A DNA stretch of 64,000 bases from Chrysosporum bergii ANA360D (GCF_029891735.1 NZ_JANQDH010000050.1:1-64000); one strand, 5' to 3'. Shown: positions 46,095-55,670, counted from the first letter of the stretch. Notes: generated by a model not told the origin, from the letters alone. Made by a program: numbers and translations.

Positions 46095-46262
46095 TTATTC
46101 AGTATCAGCTGCTGTTGTTGTGTCTTCTTCTTCTTCACTCTTCGGCGATCTTTGTTGGAACCTTCTCTGCATTCTTCCTGTGGTAGTTCGTTTACGAAAC
46201 TTTCTGGCATAAGCCTGGTTCCGTAGCGCCTTTTCTTTTTTCGGGTTACGGCGCTTGGCCAT
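46095..46262 (-). CDS. Small basic hypothetical protein (55 aa)
   Basis: A 55-residue protein with a very basic N-terminal half (MAKRRNPKKEKALRNQAYAR) and an acidic, threonine-rich tail (SEEEEDTTTAADTE). A similar small protein is common in Nostocales, but its role is unknown; the charge pattern suggests RNA or ribosome contact. ATG 46262 has a GAGGTG site 5 bases upstream, which decides the start over TTG 46298. It converges on argH. Confidence 0.65.
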   Translation of the reverse strand: MAKRRNPKKEKALRNQAYARKFRKRTTTGRMQRRFQQRSPKSEEEEDTTTAADTE

Positions 46263-46613
46263 GTTCACCTCATTTAATAAACAACAAAAAAACTGCAACT
46301 AGGAATCACGTAAACCATATCAGTTACTTATGTCATTGATATACTTTTGGCCTAGTTTTAGTAGTCTAGATATTTAACAGTATGCTAGTCTACCATATTT
46401 AATTGATTTCTGTCAACACCAGTCAAAATTCTTAATCCATTCCCAAGGTGCTGCTGATTGAGCGTTACTTCATTCCATCCCTAGACCAGATTTGGTTGGC
46501 TGTGTGGAAAATATGAAAATAGTGTTTCAGTATAATTTAGTATAAAAAAGCATCTAAAGAAACCAAAATTTCTTGGCAACCCATAGGAACATTGATATAC
46601 TATACGAAAGTCA
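46263..46613. other. Intergenic, divergent promoters presumed
   Basis: This 351-base AT-rich spacer separates the 46262 gene and the 46614 Nudix gene. No gene, hairpin or clear operator was seen. AT-rich elements near 46360-46400 and 46530-46600 could be promoters, but no -35/-10 pair is convincing. Confidence 0.45.
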
Positions 46614-47231
46614 TTGATTAATAATCTATCTTCAAGTACAAGTATATTTGTGTTAAAAAAAAATCCAACCTACAAAGATGGTTTTTATCTAAGTGATGGG
46701 AAATTACAAGACACAACACCCACACACAAGCTAAGTTTGAATATTATCGCTTTTTTTGCCACAGTTGCGGAGTCCACACGTAACTTATGGCGTGTAGGAC
46801 AAACAGTACTGGGTATAATTTTCCGTCATCCCATTACTGGTGCTAGTATTATTCCCATTTTACCGGATGGGCGAATTGTATTGATTAAGCGGCGGGATGA
46901 TGGCTGCTGGTCATTACCAGGGGGTATGGTGGACTGGGGAGAAGACATTGCTCAAACAGTTGACCGAGAATTGACGGAAGAAACTGGGCTGGAGTTGGTG
47001 AAAATTACTCGTTTGGTAGGAGTATACTCTTCTCCTGACCGTGATCCTCGTATTCATTCAATTTGTGTTGTGGTGGAAGCACAAGTTGAGGGACAAATGG
47101 AAATTCAAGACGGCTTAGAAGTTATGGAAATACAAGCTTTTACCCTTGACTCGTTACCTCCAGGAAAAATGTCTCATGACCACACTCGACAGCTACAAGA
47201 CTACTTAAATGGCTTAACCACACTGGCGTAA
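46614..47231 (+). CDS. Nudix hydrolase with N-terminal extension
   Basis: A 205-residue Nudix enzyme. The box is GGMVDWGEDIAQTVDREL followed by TEETGLELV, all catalytic residues kept. About 65 residues precede the Nudix fold, which starts around VGQTVLGIIFRHPITGASII. YSSPDRDPRIHSICVVVEA resembles ADP-ribose or NADH pyrophosphatases. The start is uncertain: the frame opens at TTG 46614, but GTG 46650 is equally possible, and neither has a strong ribosome-binding site. The alpha/beta hydrolase gene follows 36 bases later. Confidence 0.85.
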   Translation: MINNLSSSTSIFVLKKNPTYKDGFYLSDGKLQDTTPTHKLSLNIIAFFATVAESTRNLWRVGQTVLGIIFRHPITGASIIPILPDGRIVLIKRRDDGCWSLPGGMVDWGEDIAQTVDRELTEETGLELVKITRLVGVYSSPDRDPRIHSICVVVEAQVEGQMEIQDGLEVMEIQAFTLDSLPPGKMSHDHTRQLQDYLNGLTTLA

Positions 47232-47267
47232 AACTAATTTAGATTTGAGGTTTAACATTAAATTAAA

Positions 47268-48098
47268 ATGGATACCCTATTCCGTAATTCCCGGAGGAAA
47301 CTCTCCCAAGGGCTGATATTTTGGCGCGAAGCTGGCGCAGGGATTCCTATAGTTTTTTTACATGGTGCTTGGAATGATAGCAGTCAGTGGGTATCAGTGA
47401 TTGATTCATTATCTGATAATTTCCATTGCTTATCACCAGATTTATTGGGGTTTGGTGAGTCAGAAAATGCTGATGTTCATTACTCGGTTGATTTACAGGT
47501 AGAGTGTATTGCTGAGTTTCTTAAAGCTGTACGATTGGAGAAAGTATACTTAGTAGGCTATTCTCTGGGCGGTTGGATTGCGGCTAGCTATGCTTTAAAA
47601 CATCCAAACCAAGTTAGTGGTTTAGTTTTACTAGCCCCAGAAGGTGTTGGTACAGAAGGACAGGAAAAATATGTGCGGAAAATGCGAAAATTAATCAGCA
47701 GTCCACCAATACTATGGCAAGTTTTCAAGTTATTTCCACTTTTAAAGAAAATTCCTGGCTGGAAGGACAAAATTGACCAAAATTTTAGTCTGCGTCAGAA
47801 GTTGTTAGAAAATCCCACAGCTTGTCAATTACTATTCCAAAGGCGGAATTCAGAAATTGAAGCAGAATTACTGCATGAAAAATTGCCTTTGATGCAGGTT
47901 CCAGTTTTAATTTTGCAAGGGGGTCAAGACTTATTAGATGCTGTGGTTAAAAGTCAAACTTATACTAAACTACTACCTCAAGTGGAGTTAAAAATTATTG
48001 CCCACGCTGGTAATGATTTACCTGGTGTTTGTGCTGGAATTGTGGCTAGAGATATTCAGAATTTTATCATGGCTAATTCTAATTTTTGGAGCGGTTAA
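47268..48098 (+). CDS. Alpha/beta hydrolase
   Basis: A 276-residue alpha/beta-hydrolase-fold protein. The oxyanion motif is VFLHGAWNDSSQW, and the nucleophile elbow VGYSLGGWIAASYAL has Ser as the likely nucleophile. The Asp in LQGGQDLLDAV and the His in IIAHAGNDLPG would complete the triad. No signal peptide. Substrate unknown; esterase and haloalkane-dehalogenase-like folds look alike at this level. ATG 47268, closely following the Nudix gene. Confidence 0.88.
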   Translation: MDTLFRNSRRKLSQGLIFWREAGAGIPIVFLHGAWNDSSQWVSVIDSLSDNFHCLSPDLLGFGESENADVHYSVDLQVECIAEFLKAVRLEKVYLVGYSLGGWIAASYALKHPNQVSGLVLLAPEGVGTEGQEKYVRKMRKLISSPPILWQVFKLFPLLKKIPGWKDKIDQNFSLRQKLLENPTACQLLFQRRNSEIEAELLHEKLPLMQVPVLILQGGQDLLDAVVKSQTYTKLLPQVELKIIAHAGNDLPGVCAGIVARDIQNFIMANSNFWSG

Positions 48099-48153
48099 TT
48101 GTGGTTTTTCCCTGGGGAATATTTTTAGTGGTAGTTATAGGTAATTTTGCCGA

Positions 48154-48190
48154 AATTTGATACAGTAGCTGGCAAGATGCCTACACTACA
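48154..48190. repeat. Dispersed 37-bp repeat, copy 2
   Basis: Matches 19688-19724 with five differences. It lies in the convergent spacer between the hydrolase and coaX, a location shared by the related element near 31200. Confidence 0.6.
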
Positions 48191-48196
48191 AGATTG

Positions 48197-49054
48197 CTAT
48201 TTTTTATATTTATAATGGCACTGGGGATGATCAATTAAACTAACTATTTCTGCTATTCCCCAAAAGGTTAAATTGGGTTCAACAATTAAACCGGACGCAA
48301 TTTCAGGAAACTGAAGTTGGAGAAGGTGTAATAATAACATGGCATCGCCCCCTTTAATGACAATTAAAGTTTTAGGATATAACTGCCACCAAGCGGTAGT
48401 AAAGTCTTTGATACTGGCTAATAAGGTGTAAATAATGCCACTTTTAATCGCGTCTTGTGTATTCATGGCAAAGCGTGGAGGTAATGACATTGTTGGTGTT
48501 TTTATCTGGGGTAACTGTCCGGTTTTTTCATTGAGAGTGGTAAATTGTAAACCCAGTCCTGGGAGAATTGCGCCGCCAACTAAACAGTGATGAGTATCTG
48601 CACCTGTAAAAGTGAGTGCAGTACCAGCATCAATTACCAGCATAGGAAAGCCCCATTTTTTTCCAGCCCCGCACAAGGCCAGGGCCCGGTCAATTCCCAA
48701 GGTTGGATACATATTCAATAGGGGGATGTGTTCTAAGGTAATCACACGCACATGAGGATGAGTTTGCCAAAGTTCCGTTTGCTGAGGAACAACAGAGGCT
48801 AAAAAAATGGGGGTATGAGGAAATTTTTTTTTGCTTATTTCTTTGCTGACACCGGGAGGAAAAAATTTAGATGGTAAATCCTGGATGTTTTGACATTTAG
48901 CTAGTTGCTGTGTGGTTGAATCCGGAAAATGGTCACTATCCCAAGTGGAGTCAAGGTTTTTACCTCTAAATAACCCCCAGTGCAGCCGGGAGTTACCAAT
49001 TTCCAAAGCTAACCAAGGACTGTCTCGGTGTCTTCTGTGTCTCTGTGGTTTCAC
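48197..49054 (-). CDS. coaX: Type III pantothenate kinase
   Basis: A 285-residue enzyme for the first step of coenzyme A synthesis. It has the ASKHA-fold motifs [25 protein letters not shown] and [14 protein letters not shown], then [11 protein letters not shown]. The usual D before IGN is E (LALEIGNSR), a conservative change. The reading frame opens at GTG 49054 with an arginine-rich stretch ([12 protein letters not shown]) encoded by a CTCTGTGTCTCTGTGG-like repeat; the true start may be slightly later. It is divergent from flv3. Confidence 0.9.
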   Translation of the reverse strand: MKPQRHRRHRDSPWLALEIGNSRLHWGLFRGKNLDSTWDSDHFPDSTTQQLAKCQNIQDLPSKFFPPGVSKEISKKKFPHTPIFLASVVPQQTELWQTHPHVRVITLEHIPLLNMYPTLGIDRALALCGAGKKWGFPMLVIDAGTALTFTGADTHHCLVGGAILPGLGLQFTTLNEKTGQLPQIKTPTMSLPPRFAMNTQDAIKSGIIYTLLASIKDFTTAWWQLYPKTLIVIKGGDAMLLLHLLQLQFPEIASGLIVEPNLTFWGIAEIVSLIDHPQCHYKYKK

Positions 49055-49164
49055 AGTTTTAATCTTTTAGGTACAGGATAATTTTTTCTGATCAAACTTA
49101 AGGATGAAGACGTGTCACAATAAGAGCAGAGGAAAAAATACTCATTGTGTCAAGGAGGCCAGCT

Positions 49165-50889
49165 ATGGTAGCACTGGGGGAAAAAACAGCAAAACGGCTG
49201 ACCATAGAGACTGTGAAAATTGCTCAAGAAACTACGGCAATTCGTTCTTTAGACTGGGATCGCGATCGCTTTGATATAGAATTTGGGCTGCAAAACGGTA
49301 CCACTTATAATTCTTTTCTGATTCGCGGTGAGCAAACTGCTTTAGTTGACACTTCTCACGCCAAGTTTCGCCAGTTATATTTTGATACTCTGGCAGGGTT
49401 AATCAACCCCCAAGAAATTGATTACTTGATTGTTAGCCACACAGAGCCTGATCATAGCGGCTTAGTCAAAGACTTGCTGCAAATGGCTCCTGAAATTACA
49501 GTGGTGGCTTCTAAAGTGGCAATCCAATTTCTAGAAAGTTTAGTACATCAGCCATTCAATCGGCAAATAGTTAAAAATGGCGATCGCCTGGATTTGGGTA
49601 ACGGTCACGAGTTGGAATTTGTCATTGCCCCTAATTTACATTGGCCGGATACCATATTTAGTTTTGATCATCAGACCAAAATTCTTTACACTTGTGATGC
49701 TTTTGGGCTGCATTATTGCTCGGATAGCACTTTTGACGAAGATTTAGCCAAAATAGAAGCGGATTTTAAATATTACTACGACTGCTTAATGGGTCCCAAT
49801 GCCAGATCGGTTTTGTCCGCACTGAAGCGCATGGCTGAACTGAAAACCATCAATATGATCGCCACTGGTCATGGACCGTTGTTATCCTATCATGTGGAGG
49901 AATTAACTAAACGTTACTGCACTTGGAGTCAAAGCCAAACGAAGCCGGAAAACTCTGTGGGGATATTTTATGTTTCGGAATATGGTTATGGGGATGGACT
50001 AGCCCAAGCAATTGCCAAGGGTATCGGTAAAACTGATGTAGCAGTGGAAATGGTAGACTTAGGCGCTGGGGTAGATTTACAAGAACTGCGGGAATTAGTC
50101 AGCCGTTGTACAGGAATTGTGGTTGGTACGCCTCCTGTGAGCAGTAATGGCAATATTCAAGCAGCACTCAGCACGATTTTAGGATCTGTCAAAGAAAAAC
50201 AAGCTATAGGTATATTTGAAACAGGTGGTGGAGATGACGAACCTATAGACACCCTACTCAATAAATTCCGTAACTTGGGATTAATGACGGTTTTACCGGC
50301 GATTCGCATTAAACAAAACCCAACGGAAAATACTTACCAACTTTGTGAGGAAGCCGGCACAGATTTGGGACAATGGGTAACACGCGATCGCAATATCAAG
50401 GCTATGAAATCCCTTGGTGCGGACCTAGATAAAGCATTAGGGAGAATCAGTGGCGGACTATATATTATTACTGCCAAAAAAGGCGAGGTTTCCAGTGCTA
50501 TGTTAGCTTCTTGGGTTTCTCAAGCGAGCCTTAAACCCCTGGGGTTGTCTATAGCGGTGGCTAAGGACCGGGCTATTGAATCACTGATGCAGGTGGGCGA
50601 TCGTTTTGTGTTGAATGTGTTAGAAGAAGGTAATTACCAAAAACTGATGAGACACTTTTTAAAGCGGTTCGCCCCTGGTGCTGACCGGTTTCAAGGTGTG
50701 AAAACTCAACCAGCCCAAAATGGCGCTCCCATCCTCACCGATGCTTTGGCCTACATAGAATGTGAGGTTATTAGTAGGATGGATTGCGGCGATCATTGGG
50801 TGGTGTATAGCAATGTTTACGAAGGACGAGTTTCTAAACCAGATTCCCTCACGGCTGTCCATCATCGTAAGGTCGGTAACCATTATTAA
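49165..50889 (+). CDS. flv3: Flavodiiron protein, Flv3-type (complete diiron site)
   Basis: A 574-residue class C flavodiiron protein that reduces oxygen to water with electrons from the photosynthetic chain. The metallo-beta-lactamase-like domain has a full diiron motif, H92-x-E94-x-D96-H97 (SHTEPDH), plus later ligands in NLHWPD, TCDAFG and ATGHGP. A flavodoxin domain (about 270-410) and a C-terminal flavin reductase-like domain (about 435-574) follow. ATG 49165 has AAGGAGG about 7 bases upstream and decides the start over GTG 49147. The intact ligands point to Flv3 or Flv4 type; pairing with a ligand-poor partner fits Flv3 of an flv3-flv1 operon. Confidence 0.92.
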   Translation: MVALGEKTAKRLTIETVKIAQETTAIRSLDWDRDRFDIEFGLQNGTTYNSFLIRGEQTALVDTSHAKFRQLYFDTLAGLINPQEIDYLIVSHTEPDHSGLVKDLLQMAPEITVVASKVAIQFLESLVHQPFNRQIVKNGDRLDLGNGHELEFVIAPNLHWPDTIFSFDHQTKILYTCDAFGLHYCSDSTFDEDLAKIEADFKYYYDCLMGPNARSVLSALKRMAELKTINMIATGHGPLLSYHVEELTKRYCTWSQSQTKPENSVGIFYVSEYGYGDGLAQAIAKGIGKTDVAVEMVDLGAGVDLQELRELVSRCTGIVVGTPPVSSNGNIQAALSTILGSVKEKQAIGIFETGGGDDEPIDTLLNKFRNLGLMTVLPAIRIKQNPTENTYQLCEEAGTDLGQWVTRDRNIKAMKSLGADLDKALGRISGGLYIITAKKGEVSSAMLASWVSQASLKPLGLSIAVAKDRAIESLMQVGDRFVLNVLEEGNYQKLMRHFLKRFAPGADRFQGVKTQPAQNGAPILTDALAYIECEVISRMDCGDHWVVYSNVYEGRVSKPDSLTAVHHRKVGNHY

Positions 50890-50890
50890 G

Positions 50891-50953
50891 GGAGTGTGTG
50901 GGGTTTGCTATGACACCCCACTCCTAGCCCCCTCCGCTTGCAGGGGGGGATAA
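50891..50953. repeat. Tandem hairpins in the flv3-flv1 spacer
   Basis: gtggggt (50898-50904) pairs with accccac (50915-50921), and a second stem pairs ccccct (50928-50933) with aggggg (50942-50947). The second part resembles a C/G-rich repeat at about 25267-25314. It sits between the two flavodiiron genes and could modulate the downstream gene. Confidence 0.55.
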
Positions 50954-50981
50954 GCATTATAAGACATAAAGGAACAAGGCT

Positions 50982-52691
50982 ATGTCAATAAATAAACCCC
51001 GGGATGTTCAAATTCTTCCTGTTGCTACACATACTACAGTGGTGCGATCGCGTAGTTGGTCTAGACTGAGATTTGAAGTTGAGTATGCTCTGGCTAAAGG
51101 GACAACTGCAAATTCTTATATAATTCAAGCTGATAAAATTGCTGTGATTGATCCCCCTGGGGAAACATTTACTGAAATTTATTTAGGGGCTTTGCAGCAA
51201 CGTATTAACTTAAAAACTATTGATTATTTAATTCTGGGTCACGTCAATCCTAACCGCGCTGCTACTATCAAAGCTTTGTGGGAAAGGTATCCGCAAATAA
51301 CTTTTGTTGGTTCTAATCCCGGGGCGAAAAATTTACGCACTACTTTAGAAACAGAAGATTTACCAATTATGGTGATGCGGGGGGAAGAAACTCTGGATTT
51401 AGGTCAAGGCCATGAGTTACAGTTTATTCCTACTCCTAACCCACGTTATCCAGACTTGCTTTGTACCTACGACCCACAAACAGAAATTCTCTACTCAGAT
51501 AAGCTGTTTGGTGCGCATATTTGTGGCGACCAAGTATTTGATGAGGGATGGCAAAGCATTAACGAAGACCGACGCTATTACTTTGATTGTGTCATGGCTC
51601 CCCACTCGCGTCAAATAGAAACAGCACTAGATAAAATCGCCGATTTACCTATGAGGATGTATGCCACGGGACATGGGCCTATAGTCCGGTATGGTTTAAT
51701 GGAACTCACCCAGGCTTATTACCAATGGATTTCTTCTGGTGCATCTGATTTGACAGTGGCTTTGATTTATGCTTCGGCTTATGGCAACACGGCTACTCTA
51801 GCACAGGCGATCGCTCACGGTATCACTAAAGCAGGGGTAGCAGTAGAATCAATTAACTGTGAATTTACAGAACCAGAAGAAATTCGCGCAGCGGTGGAAA
51901 AATCTGCTGGATTTATTATCGGTTCACCCACCCTTGGCGGTCACGCCCCGACTCCAGTACAAACAGCACTGGGAATAGTCCTTTCTACCGCCAGTAGTAA
52001 TCAACTTGCAGGTGTGTTTGGTTCCTTTGGCTGGAGTGGAGAAGCGGTTGATTTAATAGAAAACAAACTTAAAGACGCTGGCTATAGATTCGGGTTTGAT
52101 GCTATTAGAGTTAAGTTCAAGCCTAACGATGTCACTTTACAAATGTGTGAAGAAGCCGGAACTGACTTTGCCCAAGCACTGAGAAAAGCTAAAAAAGTCC
52201 GTGTCCCTAGCCTTCCTGCTACAAATGTAGAACAAGCAGTTGGTCGTATTGTTGGTTCTCTGTGTGTAGTCACAGCCAAGGAAGGGGACATATCCAGCGC
52301 CATGTTAGCTTCTTGGGTTTCCCAGGCCAGTTTTAACCCACCTGGTTTAACTATAGCGGTGGCTAAGGACCGCGCTTTGGAAATGCTCATGCACTCAGGT
52401 AATAAATTTGTCCTCAATATCCTCAAGGAAGGGGCTCACATCGGCTTAATGAAACACTTTCTCAAACCTTTTGCCCCTGGAGAGGATCGATTTGCCAATG
52501 TTAGCATTGAATCGGCTGCCAATGGCGCTTTTGTTCTCACAGATGCTTTAGCATATTTAGAATGTTCTGTTCAAACTCGAATGGAATCTGGTGATCACTG
52601 GCTGGTTTATGCAACTGTGGACGGTGGTAAAGTATTAAAGTCGGATGGTGTGACAGCAGTACATCAACGCAAAACCGGAACTCATTATTAA
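50982..52691 (+). CDS. flv1: Flavodiiron protein, Flv1-type (diiron ligands replaced)
   Basis: A 569-residue partner flavodiiron protein with the same three-domain layout. The diiron motif is altered: HxExDH reads H87-V-N89-P-N91-R92. The later DAFG Asp aligns with Lys in YSDKLFGAH, while ATGHGP is kept. Such substitutions are known in Flv1/Flv2, which act as hetero-oligomer partners of Flv3/Flv4 rather than stand-alone oxygen reductases. The flavodoxin and flavin-reductase parts look intact. ATG 50982, 92 bases after flv3 on the same strand, consistent with an operon. Confidence 0.92.
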   Translation: MSINKPRDVQILPVATHTTVVRSRSWSRLRFEVEYALAKGTTANSYIIQADKIAVIDPPGETFTEIYLGALQQRINLKTIDYLILGHVNPNRAATIKALWERYPQITFVGSNPGAKNLRTTLETEDLPIMVMRGEETLDLGQGHELQFIPTPNPRYPDLLCTYDPQTEILYSDKLFGAHICGDQVFDEGWQSINEDRRYYFDCVMAPHSRQIETALDKIADLPMRMYATGHGPIVRYGLMELTQAYYQWISSGASDLTVALIYASAYGNTATLAQAIAHGITKAGVAVESINCEFTEPEEIRAAVEKSAGFIIGSPTLGGHAPTPVQTALGIVLSTASSNQLAGVFGSFGWSGEAVDLIENKLKDAGYRFGFDAIRVKFKPNDVTLQMCEEAGTDFAQALRKAKKVRVPSLPATNVEQAVGRIVGSLCVVTAKEGDISSAMLASWVSQASFNPPGLTIAVAKDRALEMLMHSGNKFVLNILKEGAHIGLMKHFLKPFAPGEDRFANVSIESAANGAFVLTDALAYLECSVQTRMESGDHWLVYATVDGGKVLKSDGVTAVHQRKTGTHY

Positions 52692-52735
52692 GTTTTTGAT
52701 ACTGTATGTTTGGGTTATTTTATTTGTGTTTTTGC

Positions 52736-53320
52736 CTAAGTCCCGTTCAGAGTTTTGGGAAAAACGACATCTTCATAAATGTCAGAGATGGAACAGGAGA
52801 AATTCAGGCTGGTAAAGTGTACTTCTTGATTTTCTCCATAACTGTAAAGCTCCCATCTGCGCTCTGGATTACGCCTAAAACAATCAACACGGCGACGGTT
52901 TTGACTGATTAAAACATATTCTTGTAATGTTTCTAATTCTTGATAGTCAATGAACTTATCACCCCTGTCTAATGCTTCAGTGGAGGGTGATATAACTTCA
53001 ATGATTAAACTGGGATAGCGTTTGAAATATTCAAATTTGGTATCTCGTTGGTCGCAAGTTACCATCACATCAGGATAGTAAAAAGTATCTAGAGATTCAA
53101 TGCGTGCTTTCATATCAGCAACGTAAACACGACACCCGCTCCCGCGAATGTGATTTCTCAGCAGGGTAACTAAGTTAGCAGTAATTGTGACATGGGTATC
53201 ACTAGCCCCTACCATTGCGTAAATCTGCCCCTGGATATATTCATGTTTAATCGGGCTGGACTTTTCATTTTCTAGGTATTCTTCTGGCGAAAGATAGGGG
53301 TGAGATGGGCTGAGAGTCAT
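52736..53320 (-). CDS. Uma2 family (DUF820) putative endonuclease
   Basis: A 194-residue Uma2 protein. It opens with the typical LSPEEYLENEKSSPIKHEYIQ segment, then YYPDVMVTCD, and the core PSLIIEVISPSTEALDRGDKF with acidic residues and Lys of the PD-(D/E)xK fold. This version is closer to the common cyanobacterial Uma2 than the 16831 copy. The ATG at 53320 overlaps the stop of the CpcS-type gene by 4 bases (ATGA), so the two are translationally coupled. The role is unknown. Confidence 0.92.
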   Translation of the reverse strand: MTLSPSHPYLSPEEYLENEKSSPIKHEYIQGQIYAMVGASDTHVTITANLVTLLRNHIRGSGCRVYVADMKARIESLDTFYYPDVMVTCDQRDTKFEYFKRYPSLIIEVISPSTEALDRGDKFIDYQELETLQEYVLISQNRRRVDCFRRNPERRWELYSYGENQEVHFTSLNFSCSISDIYEDVVFPKTLNGT

Positions 53321-53862
53321 ACAACTAAAATTCTTTTTTCCAAATATTGACCAATCATCAACTGCTCGCCAGCACGAGAAATAATTGTCTGTCTGGTGCG
53401 ATATTTACTACCAATCAATTTTAACTCTTCCTCAAATACTGAACCGTTGTACTCAGTTCGCAAACATAGGGTTTGACTGTGGGAGAAGTAATATCTGGCG
53501 GTGACTGGTTTGGATGTGGCAAAACCGCGATCGCGATATAAGGTATTTCCTAAAACCCCGAATAATGTGGAACCTTGAGACTGTTTTTTCCCCTTGACCA
53601 CATCTTTACTGTCCCAGGTGACTTGTGCGCCACAGACTAAACTCACTGAATCCGGTAAATGGTGCATCTGACTTAGATTTTGCAATTCATCACATCTTGA
53701 TTCTAAAAACCGGATGGTGATCAAACTTTCCATCTCTTTTGTTTCACCCTCTGGCAAAGTGTAGTAGCGTCTTTCAGAACTCCAGTCACCAACTGATGCT
53801 CTGAAAAATTCGGCAATCTGGGACTCATCAAGGGTTTGTGCAAGTTGTAGCTGTGGTGTCAC
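53317..53862 (-). CDS. CpcS/CpeS-family phycobiliprotein lyase
   Basis: A 181-residue protein of the CpcS/CpeS (DUF1001) family, lipocalin-like lyases that attach phycobilins to cysteines of phycobiliproteins. Family features include EFFRASVGDWSSERRYYTL near the N-terminus and a beta-strand-rich body ending VFEEELKLIGSKYRTRQTII. The subtype (S, U or V) cannot be settled by eye. The start is GTG 53862. It is directly coupled to the downstream Uma2 gene by a 4-base overlap. Confidence 0.88.
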   Translation of the reverse strand: MTPQLQLAQTLDESQIAEFFRASVGDWSSERRYYTLPEGETKEMESLITIRFLESRCDELQNLSQMHHLPDSVSLVCGAQVTWDSKDVVKGKKQSQGSTLFGVLGNTLYRDRGFATSKPVTARYYFSHSQTLCLRTEYNGSVFEEELKLIGSKYRTRQTIISRAGEQLMIGQYLEKRILVV

Positions 53863-54218
53863 TTTTTATCTTCCTCGCCTGAGCAAAAATTACAGTTATC
53901 TCTATAATACCTCGAAACAAAACACAATGTTTAGTTATAAATCTTAATGTTATCTGAAATATGTACATTTATGTAAGAATAATTTTTACCTGCCAATACT
54001 TGTTTTATATTCTACCGTGAGTAAAACTAGAGAAAGTAGCTAACTATACAAAGATTTGATTTTAGTAAATGTTCAGAAAATATTTACTTGTTGCATAGTG
54101 AATGGTAAATATTTTATCGAGAAATCTAATCAATAAAAAGGCCGAAGAAACTACCATAAATTAGTAATAGAATACTCTGGAATTTACCACCAATAACTTC
54201 CTATTAGGAGCATAATAA
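53863..54218. promoter_or_regulatory. Divergent spacer before the RND efflux genes
   Basis: A 356-base AT-rich spacer between the CpcS-type gene and the RND operon. No gene is seen. A weak inverted repeat (gtaaat 54065-54070 with atttac 54082-54087) is present. The efflux gene has an AGGAG-like site (tattaggagcata) just upstream of ATG 54219. Confidence 0.4.
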
Positions 54219-55652
54219 ATGATTTTGGAGAAAAAAACGCCTAATAAACAAGCACAATTACCAAGCTATAATGGCTGCTTAAATCAGGTAATTAATTGCC
54301 AATTACAAACAACAGCAACAGCTAATCGTTCTCTATCTATACCTATACTATTTATTACGTCTTTACTTGGTATTGGTTTACTAACTGCAAGTTGTGGATC
54401 AATACCCAAAGAATCTGCTCAAGCCCAATCTCAGCAACGCGGTAAAAAAGCACGGGGGGAGAAAGCAACAGCAGTAGATGCAGCCATCGCCCGCACTGGT
54501 TTATTGCGATTGCAACCAACCTACACCGGGAACACTACGCCATATCGTACTGTATCCCTGCGATCGCAAGTAGAAGCGAGGTTATTGGCTTTAAACTTAG
54601 ATGTGGGTGACAAAGTGAACAAAGGGCAAAAAGTCGGACTGTTAGATGATGCCCTGTTATTAAAATCATTAAAACAGTCAGAGGCGGAACTAGCAGCGCT
54701 GAAGTCAGAAGTAACTAGGGCAGAAACTCAAGTCAGTAATGCCCGCGCAGAAGTTGAAAGAGCGCGACTAGAATTAATCCAAGCCCAGGCAGACTCAAAA
54801 CGGCTACAAGAACTTGTCAAGGTGGGAGCCATCCCCCAACAAACGGCAGAACAAGCACGCACAAGGGCAAAAACAGCAGCCCAGTCACTCCGAGCATCGG
54901 AAGAACGAGTGCGTACAGAACAGCAGGTGGTAGCCTCTGCCCAAGGTAGAGTAGTAGCTCAACAAGCGCTAGTAGCTCAATTTCAAGAACGCAGATCCTA
55001 CGCTCGCTTAATCTCCCCCATTACTGGTGTCATTACACAAAGAGTTACGGAACCGGGTAATCTCCTGCAACCTGGTAACGAAGTATTGCAAATTGCCGAC
55101 TTTAGCCGCATCAAAGTATTAGTGCAGGTTTCGGAATTGGAACTGTCTCAAATTCAAGTAGGACAGTCTGTACAAGTTACCTTAGATGCTTTCCCCAATG
55201 AATCATTAATTGGCAGAGTCACACGGATTTCACCAGCTGCTGATGCCATCGCCCGCTTAATTCCGGTAGAAATAGTAATTCCCAATAACGACAACAAAAT
55301 AGGTAGTGGACTGTTAGCCAGAGTTAAATTTGAAATCCAAACATCACAGCGAGTCATAGTACCCCAAACAGCGATTCAAAAAGCACCAGACAATCACGAT
55401 AATTTGGCCGACAGCACGGCAACTAACACTGAGTCAGAAAATAATAGTGGTAAAGTTTTCATAGTTACAGATACAGAAGGTAAAATCAGGGTGACAGCCC
55501 GTGTGGTCACTTTAGGTAACAAAGCTGACGGTAAAGTAGAAATTGTCTCTGGCTTGCAAGCTGGGGAAGCCTATGTAGTCCGTAGTAGTAGATTATTAAA
55601 AGATGGTGATTCTGTAGTTCTTTCGGCTTTATCAGAAAAAATTAGTGATTAG
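54219..55652 (+). CDS. RND efflux periplasmic adaptor (membrane fusion protein)
   Basis: A 477-residue HlyD/AcrA-type adaptor linking an inner-membrane RND pump to an outer-membrane channel. A signal with hydrophobic core SIPILFITSLLGIGLLTASC has a probable lipobox Cys. Then come a barrel-sandwich hybrid (SLRSQVEARLLALNLDVGDK), a long coiled-coil hairpin (about 150-260, rich in A, E and R), SPITGVITQRVTEPGNLL and the beta-barrel and membrane-proximal domains. The RND permease follows 153 bases later, so the pair forms one exporter. ATG 54219 has a good ribosome-binding site. Confidence 0.95.
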   Translation: MILEKKTPNKQAQLPSYNGCLNQVINCQLQTTATANRSLSIPILFITSLLGIGLLTASCGSIPKESAQAQSQQRGKKARGEKATAVDAAIARTGLLRLQPTYTGNTTPYRTVSLRSQVEARLLALNLDVGDKVNKGQKVGLLDDALLLKSLKQSEAELAALKSEVTRAETQVSNARAEVERARLELIQAQADSKRLQELVKVGAIPQQTAEQARTRAKTAAQSLRASEERVRTEQQVVASAQGRVVAQQALVAQFQERRSYARLISPITGVITQRVTEPGNLLQPGNEVLQIADFSRIKVLVQVSELELSQIQVGQSVQVTLDAFPNESLIGRVTRISPAADAIARLIPVEIVIPNNDNKIGSGLLARVKFEIQTSQRVIVPQTAIQKAPDNHDNLADSTATNTESENNSGKVFIVTDTEGKIRVTARVVTLGNKADGKVEIVSGLQAGEAYVVRSSRLLKDGDSVVLSALSEKISD

Positions 55653-55670
55653 CGTTGTTGGCATACCCAC

